NCBI GenBank assembly: GCA_035570275.1
Contig: DATMNI010000425.1
Location: forward strand, 1-37,625
Source of the DNA: DATMNI01 sp035570275
GTDB lineage: Bacteria; Acidobacteriota; Terriglobia; Bryobacterales; Bryobacteraceae
Direction: 5' to 3'
DNA length: 37,625 nucleotides
The notes beneath the pieces were generated by a model. The model did no database searches. It was not told where the DNA came from and worked only from the letters and a program-made list of their open reading frames with translations. Positions 16,637 through 23,604 of the stretch are shown piece by piece. The position numbers and the translations under genes are program-made. Within the stretch, counting starts at the first letter, position 1; each line of letters opens with the position of its first letter.

Positions 16637-16900
16637 TCAGTGTTTCAGCATCGACGAAATGGCCGCCCGCATGACCCCTTCCACCTCGGTTTTGTATTTG
16701 AGCAGCAGCACCACCGCCAGTGTGGCAACGGCCACCTTCAGAGACATCCAAACCCAGACGTACTTGATGTACATGCCCGGCGGCTTGACGACATGGCGGC
16801 AGGCCCAGCAAAGGGTATCGGACCGGCCAAGCGGCACGTGGCATCTCGGGCACTTGACGTGGCCGTGGCTGCGCGCGTGGCTGCGCTGGTGAAGAGTCAC
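16637..16900 (-). CDS. Zinc-ribbon membrane protein
   Basis: An 87-aa protein if started at GTG 16900 (frame open to 17029). Two Cys pairs, CPRC and CWAC 12 residues apart, form a zinc ribbon near the N-terminus. A single membrane helix follows at about 50-70 (VWVWMSLKVAVATLAVVLLL). Its function is unknown; small zinc-ribbon plus one-helix proteins are common and mostly uncharacterised. It lies 36 bp upstream of the TolB-like gene on the same strand, so the two may be cotranscribed, and is divergent from the secreted protein at 16977. Confidence 0.65.
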   Translation of the reverse strand: MTLHQRSHARSHGHVKCPRCHVPLGRSDTLCWACRHVVKPPGMYIKYVWVWMSLKVAVATLAVVLLLKYKTEVEGVMRAAISSMLKH

Positions 16901-16908
16901 TGGATTCC

Positions 16909-16919
16909 AATATAGTATG
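16909..16919. promoter_or_regulatory. Possible divergent -10 region
   Basis: CCAATATAGTATGC reads as TATAGT (16911-16916) on the plus strand and as CATACT/TATATT on the minus strand. It is the only AT-rich patch between the two divergent genes. No good -35 box was found for either direction. Confidence 0.3.
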
Positions 16920-16976
16920 CGGCGCACCCTTTCCGGCCTGCCCGTCTGCGGTATGCTGCGAGAAGGAGCCATTGCC

Positions 16977-17543
16977 ATGCGGAGCCGGATCTGTAGCATA
17001 ATCTGCGGCATCGCGCTGCCGGCGGCCATCGGCGCCGCCTACGCCCAGACGGATTCGGCTTCTATAATCAAGGCTCTACACGACCTGGAGGACCAACAGT
17101 GGGCCCGAAAGAGCGGGCTCACGGTAAGCGACGTACGGGCCCTTCGGTTGCTGGCGGGAATGACCGACGCGACGTGGGGCGCAGCCATCCTGAACATCGA
17201 TGCCATCTCTCTCAAGTCCCGCAACCATATCCTGTTCGCCGAAGCCGGCGGGCACTGTATGCGGCTGCACATACTCGAACGGAGTGCCACCGGTGTCGCG
17301 GAAATATGGTCACTCAACGAAATTCCTGGCCCCATCTGGCCGCATGGCAAAATGGCGAACCGACCGGGACTCGGAATTTGCAGCCCGGCGCCGAAAGCTC
17401 CGAATGCTTATGTCACGCCGGACGGCCGCATCGCCCTGGAGGTCCCGATGCTGACCGACCCTTTCTTGAGGACTTTACCGGTGAGTACTTACTTGTTCAC
17501 CTGGAACGGGAGTAAGTACGAGCTTGTGGATGACGACCGCTAA
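16977..17543 (+). CDS. Secreted protein of unknown function
   Basis: A 188-aa protein. ATG 16977 follows AAGGAG at 8 nt. It has a Sec signal peptide (MRSRICSIICGIALPAAIGAAYAQ, about residues 1-24, cleavage after AYA). The mature part contains short helices near the N-terminus (IIKALHDLEDQQWARKSG) and a likely beta domain ending YLFTWNGSKYELVDDD. No named domain is recognised. It is followed at once by the second MITE-like repeat, which begins within its last codons. Confidence 0.75.
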   Translation: MRSRICSIICGIALPAAIGAAYAQTDSASIIKALHDLEDQQWARKSGLTVSDVRALRLLAGMTDATWGAAILNIDAISLKSRNHILFAEAGGHCMRLHILERSATGVAEIWSLNEIPGPIWPHGKMANRPGLGICSPAPKAPNAYVTPDGRIALEVPMLTDPFLRTLPVSTYLFTWNGSKYELVDDDR

Positions 17544-17684
17544 CTTAGTCGGTCGTTTCAGAAATACGCCGACGTATCGGGATACCGCTTGCTAACGCGC
17601 GCGGCTCCGATCAGAGCCGCGACCGTTAGGGAGCGGTTTCGTCGAAATACGCGACTGTATTTATGAAACGATGTACTTAGCTTA
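17541..17684 (+). repeat. MITE-like interspersed repeat, copy 2
   Basis: An inverted copy of 162-307. The ends are imperfect inverted repeats of about 27 bp (TAACTTAG...CGTTTCAGAAATAC at 17541-17568 against 17655-17684). The centre is GCGGCTC-CGATCA-GAGCCGC (17601-17620). It begins in the last codon of the secreted-protein gene and ends 84 bp before the stop codon of the convergent PBP gene. Confidence 0.78.
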
Positions 17685-17767
17685 TGTTAACTTGTCCGGA
17701 AGGATTGCGGGATTCGAGCCGAAATGGGCGTTGCCGACTTCCAACTCCTGACTTCCGACTCCCGGGC

Positions 17768-20101
17768 TCAGAATCCAGGCGGTCGCGGACTTCCCGCAGC
17801 GTTTGTCACCACGCTTGTTTCCACGGCGTCGCCCTGCAGATAAACGTCGATTCTCTCTTCCATCTCAGGCGGAAACTTCGGCGCGGGGCCTACCAGCTTC
17901 TCGCGATACGCGCCCAGCACGATTTCCCTGAAAACCGGGAGCGCCACCCTGCCGCCTGTCTCTTTCGCTCCCAGGGAACGGTTATCGTCAAAGCCGATAC
18001 GCACGGCCACGGTGATTCCTTCAGGGCCGTAAGTGGACCCCACGAACAACGCGTCCCTGAACTCGCTGGTCGTCCCCGTCTTTCCCATAACCGCCAGCGG
18101 GAAAGAGTCCAGTGCATGAGCCGTGCCACCGGGCATGCGCACAACACCGCGCAGACCTTCCTGAATCAGCGCCAGGGCTTCGCTCGGGACATTGACCGGA
18201 GACGACCCGTGTCCGCTATCGGCTATCACTTCGCCTGACTCCAGGACGATCTTCCGGATCACGCGAGGCTGGGTGAGAATGCCCGATGCGATGGTGCGGT
18301 ACGCATTGGCAAGCTCCAGCAAATTCACCTCGGACGCCCCCAAGGCCGTTGCGGCGTTAGGCTGCAACGGCGTCTGTATCCCCAGTTTGCGCGCCGTCTC
18401 CAGGATGCTGGCAATACCGATCTGCCCGGCGATCCAAATCGCCACGGCATTTCTGGATTCCGCCAGTGCCATGCGGAGGGGGATCATGCCCTTGAACTCA
18501 CCATCGTAGTTTGCAATCCTTTTCGCATTCTGCCCGGCGCCATTGGAAATGCTGATGGGTTCGTCGGGCACTACAGTGTCGAGGTTAAATGTGCCTTTCC
18601 GAAAAGCCGCGAGATAGACAATGGGTTTCATGGTGGAGCCAGGCTGCCGCAGTGACTTCGTGGCGCGGTTGAAGTCACTATAGGCGCTGAATCGGTCTTT
18701 GTAGGACTGTCGTCCGCCCGTCTCCGCAACGATACTGGCATCGCGGTTTCTCAGCACAACCACCGAGCCCTGGACCAGGCCGCGGGCGCTGGCGTGCCGC
18801 TTCTCATACAGTAAGAGCCCGCGCTCCAGCGCCTGGTTCGCAATTTCCTGCACGCGCGCGTCCACCGTTGAATAAACCTGGATGTGTCCCTGCAACAGGT
18901 CTTTTTCGCTGAGATCGGCCTGGCTGTTTTTGAGCCCAGTGCCTCTGAGCTCGCCGCCCTTAAGTTCATCGAGGATACTGTCAACCACCGCGGACGTCCC
19001 GATCGTCTGGTTCTGGTGCTGTGCGACCGTCTCAATCGGGCGCCGGCTGGCTAGCCTGGCCTGGTCCGGAGAAATGAAACCGCGCGCCGCCATAAGCGTC
19101 AGTATTTGATTCCGGCGCTCGACCACTCTCTGGGCTTGGCTCGCATTGGGCGCGTAGTAACGAGCCGATTTTGCGGTGCCCGCCAGCAGCGCCGCCTTGT
19201 CCGCATCATCCGCGGTGAATGTTGCCAGCGGCCGGCCAAAATAGTATTCGGCTCCCCTCGCCAATCCGTACTGCCCGTTTCCCATGTAAATCAAGCTGGC
19301 GTATCGGGCCAGAATTTCTTCCTTGGCGCGGCGTTTCGAACCAAAACGCGCCTGCATCTCGGCTTCGACCCACAACGATAGCCGGATCTCCTCCAGCTTC
19401 CGGACCAGCATGTTGACCGTTCGCGAGCCGACCACGCCCGACAATGCGCGAGCCAGGCTTTGGCTGTGCCGGAGCTGATCGCTGTTTTCCTGAGCTGTCA
19501 TGGTTTTGAGAAAGTAACCGCGCACGAGCTGTTGAGTGATGGTCGATCCGCCCTGCGGGAAGATCGCCGCACTATTGACGGCGTCTCTCCGTCCCAGATG
19601 TGTCAGGCGCCCCAGCAGATCCCGGAGTCTGAGTTTGCACACCACGCGGGCAAATGCCGAGTAGTCAACTCCGCTATGTGAGAAGAAGTTCTTGTCCTCC
19701 GCGGCGACGATGGCGCCGCGAACAATGGGCGGGATGTCTTCATACCTGGTGATCTGCCGGTATTCCGACGCAATCTCCAAAAGCGGCCGGCCGTTGATAT
19801 CGTAGACGTGGCCGGTGGTGGGAAGCTCAAACCGGCTGAAGGCCCGCAGGTCAGGCAGGTTGGTTCGATCAAAACAGATGTAACGGATTCCCCCTGCAGC
19901 CAAAATGGACGTAACGATTGCCGTGCCGGCCAGAGCGCGAACGACGCCACGGCGCCATTGCAGTTTGCCGGCGCGGCTGCCACGGATTCCCTGGGCGGCC
20001 GCCAGAGCGCCGGCCCGAATGCGTTGGAACCAGACTCTGCCCAGAATCGCCAGGGCCCATCGCCGGCTGCCGCGATACCTCAGCCCGCTTCTCAATACCA
20101 T
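17768..20101 (-). CDS. Class A penicillin-binding protein
   Basis: A 777-aa bifunctional peptidoglycan synthase if started at ATG 20101; TTG 20116 would add five residues. A basic cytoplasmic N-terminus is followed by one membrane helix (about 55-75, VVRALAGTAIVTSILAAGGI). The glycosyltransferase (GT51) domain shows EDKNFFSHSGVD with the catalytic Glu, and QGGSTITQQLVRGYFL. The transpeptidase domain shows STMK (in RQPGSTMKPIVYLAAF), SRN and KTGT (in MGKTGTTSEFRDALFVG). It polymerises and crosslinks glycan strands at the outer face of the inner membrane. An extra loop (LLGRLTHLGRRDAVNSAAIF) lies between the two GT51 motifs. It stands alone, with no cell-wall neighbours. Confidence 0.95.
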   Translation of the reverse strand: MVLRSGLRYRGSRRWALAILGRVWFQRIRAGALAAAQGIRGSRAGKLQWRRGVVRALAGTAIVTSILAAGGIRYICFDRTNLPDLRAFSRFELPTTGHVYDINGRPLLEIASEYRQITRYEDIPPIVRGAIVAAEDKNFFSHSGVDYSAFARVVCKLRLRDLLGRLTHLGRRDAVNSAAIFPQGGSTITQQLVRGYFLKTMTAQENSDQLRHSQSLARALSGVVGSRTVNMLVRKLEEIRLSLWVEAEMQARFGSKRRAKEEILARYASLIYMGNGQYGLARGAEYYFGRPLATFTADDADKAALLAGTAKSARYYAPNASQAQRVVERRNQILTLMAARGFISPDQARLASRRPIETVAQHQNQTIGTSAVVDSILDELKGGELRGTGLKNSQADLSEKDLLQGHIQVYSTVDARVQEIANQALERGLLLYEKRHASARGLVQGSVVVLRNRDASIVAETGGRQSYKDRFSAYSDFNRATKSLRQPGSTMKPIVYLAAFRKGTFNLDTVVPDEPISISNGAGQNAKRIANYDGEFKGMIPLRMALAESRNAVAIWIAGQIGIASILETARKLGIQTPLQPNAATALGASEVNLLELANAYRTIASGILTQPRVIRKIVLESGEVIADSGHGSSPVNVPSEALALIQEGLRGVVRMPGGTAHALDSFPLAVMGKTGTTSEFRDALFVGSTYGPEGITVAVRIGFDDNRSLGAKETGGRVALPVFREIVLGAYREKLVGPAPKFPPEMEERIDVYLQGDAVETSVVTNAAGSPRPPGF

Positions 20102-20561
20102 CGGCCACGGCCGCAATAACCGCCGCCAGAACGCAGCGCCACAACCACGACGACTGACAAAAACAACATAAGTGGTCTTCTCAATACCCCGGAGCGTCTA
20201 TCTGCCGGCTATCTGTATGCACGCGACTCTATGTGCACGCGACGCGCCAACATCGCAGAAACTTCAGTGCTCCTGGCATCCGAGCCTGTTTTCGAGCGGG
20301 CCTGGCAGTCCACAACGCGTGCAGAGTCTGTCCACGATAAGTGCAGGTCTTTCCAGCCTGGTCAGCCTTGAGTTGAGCGAACCGTGCCTGCGCCGCACGC
20401 AAGTTGCCCATGTGAATTGGCTCTTGTGTGAGTCGTTTGCCCTGGAAGTCCGCCCCCGAAGTCTGCCAAAGAGCGATTTTCCGGCGCGCCGGCAAGACAG
20501 GGCTCCTTCATTGTGCTCAAGTGAACAGACAGCCGTCCTGGCGGCTACTATCATTGATGTG
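20102..20561. other. Gene-free 460 bp before the pterin dehydratase
   Basis: Open frames here lack recognisable domains and overlap each other. A short direct repeat, CACGCGAC, occurs at about 20220-20226 and 20236-20243. A possible promoter for the next gene is TGAACA (20522-20527), 18 bp, TACTAT (20546-20551), which would start transcription only a few bases before ATG 20562. Confidence 0.4.
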
Positions 20562-20870
20562 ATGGCCACCAAACTCTCCGATTCCGACGTTCGCTCCGCG
20601 CTGCGCGGTCTGAGTGGTTGGACAGTGTTGGACGGTAAACTTCATCGGGAGTATAAGTTTGTGGATTTCATCCACGCGTTCGGTTTCATGACTAGCGCTG
20701 CCATCGTGGCCGAAAGCATGGGACATCATCCGGAGTGGTTCAATGTATACAATCGGCTGACCATTGACCTTACCACTCACGATGCCGGTGGTATCAGCGC
20801 CAAGGACTTTGAACTAGCGGCGAAACTGGACGCTTTGTACCCGAACGTTGAGTCAGGGAGCCAGAAGTGA
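20562..20870 (+). CDS. Pterin-4a-carbinolamine dehydratase family protein
   Basis: A 102-aa protein. ATG 20562 is preferred because the family domain begins at once (KLSDSDVRSALRGLSGWTVLDGKLHREYKF, residues 4-33). The active-site motif is present: AESMGHHPEWFNVYNRLTI, then LTTHDAGGISAKDFELAAKLD, with the three His residues and the PEW. The enzyme dehydrates pterin-4a-carbinolamine, recycling the tetrahydropterin cofactor of aromatic amino acid hydroxylases; related proteins act in other pterin chemistry. No hydroxylase gene lies nearby. No Shine-Dalgarno is seen, and transcription may start about 4 nt before the ATG. Confidence 0.93.
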   Translation: MATKLSDSDVRSALRGLSGWTVLDGKLHREYKFVDFIHAFGFMTSAAIVAESMGHHPEWFNVYNRLTIDLTTHDAGGISAKDFELAAKLDALYPNVESGSQK

Positions 20871-20895
20871 ACCATCCGCAGGCAAGGAGATACTG

Positions 20896-21303
20896 ATGAA
20901 AACTTATCGTTTGACGATGGCGGCAACGGCCGCGATTCTGGCGCTTTCCGGTACGGCGGCGTTTGCCCAGGACACCGATCGGAACAGTCGCGACCGCGCC
21001 ACTGGCCAATTCGACTCCCACGACCAACAGGTCACGCGAGATTGGTACAACCAGCACCAGGACCATCCGGCAGCAGGGCTGCGAAGCGGGGACCGGCTCT
21101 CAGGCGATCAGGAATCCCGCCTGCGGGAGGGCGCCGTTATCGACAAGGACATGCGCAAACAGGTGCATCCTGCACCGCCGGACCTGGCGCGCCGCCTGCC
21201 GCCCCCGCCAACGCACCATCGCTATGTCGCAGTCGGAGGCCACATCGGCCTGATTGATAACGGCTATCAAGTCAAGGCCCTGATTCATCTCCACGACAAA
21301 TAG
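20896..21303 (+). CDS. Periplasmic RcnB-like small protein
   Basis: A 135-aa protein with AAGGAG 7 nt before ATG 20896. It has a Sec signal peptide (about 1-24, ending GTAAFAQ). The mature part begins with a charged, disordered stretch. It ends with LPPPPTHHRYVAVGGHIGLIDNGYQV (about 101-126), which resembles the C-terminal unit of RcnB/CigR-type periplasmic proteins. Family members are linked to metal or envelope homeostasis; the function here is unknown. It lies 25 bp after the dehydratase gene, and its stop is 1 bp from the stop of the convergent lipoprotein gene. Confidence 0.7.
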   Translation: MKTYRLTMAATAAILALSGTAAFAQDTDRNSRDRATGQFDSHDQQVTRDWYNQHQDHPAAGLRSGDRLSGDQESRLREGAVIDKDMRKQVHPAPPDLARRLPPPPTHHRYVAVGGHIGLIDNGYQVKALIHLHDK

Positions 21304-21304
21304 G

Positions 21305-22405
21305 CTAATGCGACCCTGTGATAGGCGCCGTCCGGTCGGCGCTGCTGACGTTCGCCGGGCGCGGCGAAACTGGCTTCGAAAGCTTGTCATAGTCGGGCAT
21401 GTAGACAAGCAGTCCGCCGCTTGCGGTGGTCTTGGAGTAACCCGCCACTAACTGGTCCTGGTAATGGTCCGGAAAGAAGTCGAACGGGTCGCTTGGGTCG
21501 GAATCGATCAGCCGCATATCGGTATCGCTCATCAATAGCTTGCCAAACCGCAGCATACCGCCGCGATAGAACATGTAATTGCCGCCTGCGGCCTTTCCGG
21601 CCCCCGGTGTTCGCGCCTTTCCAAATGTTTGGATGATCTGGTCGCCCTCAAGCCGTACGGCGGTGATATGGCCGCGCATCATGGGAGGCGGCAACATCAG
21701 GGACGCATCCAGTATGATATCGTTCCCATCCACGCTCACCCCTTTGGTCTTGCGGGTGTTGACCATCTTCGCCATATCCAGGCCGAGCAGTTTCATAACA
21801 CCCTTGACCGGCACATGAGCTGCCTTAACCTGGGTGGATTGAATGCGGATTTTCCCGTCGGCCGTCGCGCTCATGGTGCCGACCATTTCAAAGGGAACCC
21901 CGACTCCTTTGTTCAACGTGCCGGTCTGCTTGATCTGGCTGCCCTGTATGCTGAGAGTCAGATTCTTAAGAGGCGAGTCTGACGCATTAAAGATATAGGT
22001 GTTCAGAGCATGGCTCATGCTGGCCGCGCTGACGCCGACTTCGGCGGAATCAATGGCCACAATGTAAGACAGCTTGTCGTCGAAAGCGGGCGGCTGCCCT
22101 TTCCTTGTGGGGAGAAACTGGCCCGATAAGTAGTGTATGTGCAGAATCAGGTCAGGATCCAGGTGAATATTGACATTCACCATCTCCACCTGCGTTTGGG
22201 CCTTTCCGGATGCCTCGGGTAGCGCCGGCGCGGCGTCTTTACTTTGCTCGACGGGCGCGCTTTGCTTAGCTCTGCCGGAGCCGCAGCCGCCGAAAAGGAG
22301 AGCCGCGCCAGGCACGGAGCAGATCGCGATCGCCCAGACCGCGGATCTCCCAAACCGTTTCCTGCCAGGCTGTGTCATAAGCCAGTTAGTAGACTGCGAC
22401 CGCAT
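21305..22405 (-). CDS. Lipoprotein of unknown function
   Basis: A 366-aa protein. ATG 22405 follows CGGAG. The N-terminus is a lipoprotein signal with membrane segment AVWAIAICSVPGAALLFGGC, in which LFGGC is a lipobox with Cys about 41. The mature protein is beta-rich with no recognised domain: VNVNIHLDPDLILHIHYLSGQ, then paired strands, and a C-terminal region with a YMFYRGGMLRFGKLLM segment. It is probably in the periplasm or outer membrane. It is the first of three minus-strand or convergent small envelope genes at 20.9-23.1 kb. Confidence 0.75.
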   Translation of the reverse strand: MRSQSTNWLMTQPGRKRFGRSAVWAIAICSVPGAALLFGGCGSGRAKQSAPVEQSKDAAPALPEASGKAQTQVEMVNVNIHLDPDLILHIHYLSGQFLPTRKGQPPAFDDKLSYIVAIDSAEVGVSAASMSHALNTYIFNASDSPLKNLTLSIQGSQIKQTGTLNKGVGVPFEMVGTMSATADGKIRIQSTQVKAAHVPVKGVMKLLGLDMAKMVNTRKTKGVSVDGNDIILDASLMLPPPMMRGHITAVRLEGDQIIQTFGKARTPGAGKAAGGNYMFYRGGMLRFGKLLMSDTDMRLIDSDPSDPFDFFPDHYQDQLVAGYSKTTASGGLLVYMPDYDKLSKPVSPRPANVSSADRTAPITGSH

Positions 22406-22466
22406 GGTCTCCGTGTCCTTTCTGTCTTGTCACTGGGCGCTGTATTCACCGAGGTCCGGGCTGGAC

Positions 22467-22760
22467 CTAGTTCCAATGACCTTCCACTAAGACCCAGCCG
22501 TCCCGGTGGTGAACCCACCGATGCCTTACCCAGTGGGCATGGCGCCGTGGGGGTTCTTCCCACCTTCCCGGGCTCCAGGCGTATGCGTGGCCATCCCAGC
22601 GATGGTACCCGTAAACCCACTCATGGTTGCGGCTGGGCCGCAAGGTCCGCCTCTCGTACACTGCACGGGGCGGCCCGATGCGAACCACAACCTCGCCGGC
22701 CGCGGTGCTGAGGACCAGGGCGCCTGCAAAAACCAATCCGATCAATCGCTTCAGAACCAT
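22467..22760 (-). CDS. Exported WxxGxW-repeat protein
   Basis: A 97-aa protein. ATG 22760 has AAGGAG upstream (frame open to 22790). It has a Sec signal peptide (MVLKRLIGLVFAGALVLSTAAG), then a His/Trp/Arg-rich mature domain with repeats of the type YAWSPGRWEEPP and WVLVEGHWN. Such YxW-x2-GxW repeat proteins are small periplasmic or surface proteins of unknown role, frequent in Proteobacteria and Acidobacteria. A 57-bp gap separates it from the lipoprotein end of the preceding unit. Confidence 0.8.
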   Translation of the reverse strand: MVLKRLIGLVFAGALVLSTAAGEVVVRIGPPRAVYERRTLRPSRNHEWVYGYHRWDGHAYAWSPGRWEEPPRRHAHWVRHRWVHHRDGWVLVEGHWN

Positions 22761-22817
22761 AACATGCACTCCTTTATTCTTAGTGCCCAACAGCCAGGCA
22801 ATTCAGCGGCGGGCGCC

Positions 22818-23078
22818 CTACCAAGCTCTTCTTCTCGATCTGAGGGCGTGATAGAGAACCAGGAAGACCACTGATCCGATAACCGCGACCAGCAGGCTGT
22901 AGAGGTTGAGTCCGCTTACGCCAGGGGCTCCAAAGATGTGGAACAGCCAGCCACCGGCAAAAGCACCGACAACACCCAACAAGATGTCAAGAAGGATGCC
23001 CTCACCCCTCCTGTTCACGATCTTGCTGCCGATAAACCCTGCAAACAGGCCGAGAACTATCCAAGCCAGAAACGACAT
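22818..23078 (-). CDS. GlsB/YeaQ/YmgE family membrane protein
   Basis: An 86-aa protein. ATG 23078 is preferred (AAGGGAAGAG just upstream; the frame is open to 23198 without domain match). It has three membrane helices and the family motifs MSFLAWIVLGLFAGFIGSKIVN, GEGILLDILLGVVGAFAGGWLF and NLYSLLVAVIGSVVFLVLY (read as separate segments). These transglycosylase-associated proteins are stress-induced in E. coli, but their biochemical role is not settled. It lies upstream of the WxxGxW gene on the same strand with 57 bp between them, so the two may share a stress-responsive transcript (inference). Confidence 0.9.
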   Translation of the reverse strand: MSFLAWIVLGLFAGFIGSKIVNRRGEGILLDILLGVVGAFAGGWLFHIFGAPGVSGLNLYSLLVAVIGSVVFLVLYHALRSRRRAW

Positions 23079-23604
23079 GGTCTCTTCCCTTTGTCCCGTC
23101 AATGAACGCAGCGAAGACCGGCCGTAAACGTCAATTGCCAATGAGGAATAGAGCACAAGAGCGAGTAAGACGTGATGTGCCCTTCTTGGTTGGTTCATAT
23201 GTTTACACTCTCCGAAGCGTTATCAATGCACGTGGGTGGCCATACTCCAAACAGCTAACGCGGCATATGGCGCAACGCGGTTACCGGCAAGACCTGCACT
23301 TGAGTGCATTACTTTACCTGGCGGCCCGCGGCCGGATCCAGGCGCCGCCGCCTGCCGTCCACCGATATAGTCAAGCAGTCAAGCGCCGGACGTGTAAGAT
23401 TCCGCCCAAATGACAGGGATCGGAATAGGGCGGCGACGGGCCCAAAGGAGCCTCGTGCCGGCATTGGCCGCGCCGGGAGGGTGATGGCGTCGGTTTCGCA
23501 CCAGGCTCATTCAGATCCGCGACTTGCCGCTAAGACGATGGCGCCAATGCCGCCAGTTCAACCAATTCCGACGGATATATCCTAAACTAGGAGAGGAGCC
23601 AATT
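23079..23604. other. Gene-free intergenic region before the GH2 gene
   Basis: No convincing gene lies here. A perfect 10-bp palindrome, GGATATATCC (23573-23582), stands just before the GH2 ribosome site (AGGAGAGGAGCC) and may be an operator or part of a -10 region. No match to the LacI-type operator of the 31-37 kb region was found here. Confidence 0.4.

Noticed and set aside
23573..23582. GGATATATCC palindrome before GH2 as a LacI-regulon operator
   Set aside because: It has no similarity to the 14-bp TGCACACG-type operators, so GH2 cannot be placed in that regulon from the sequence.
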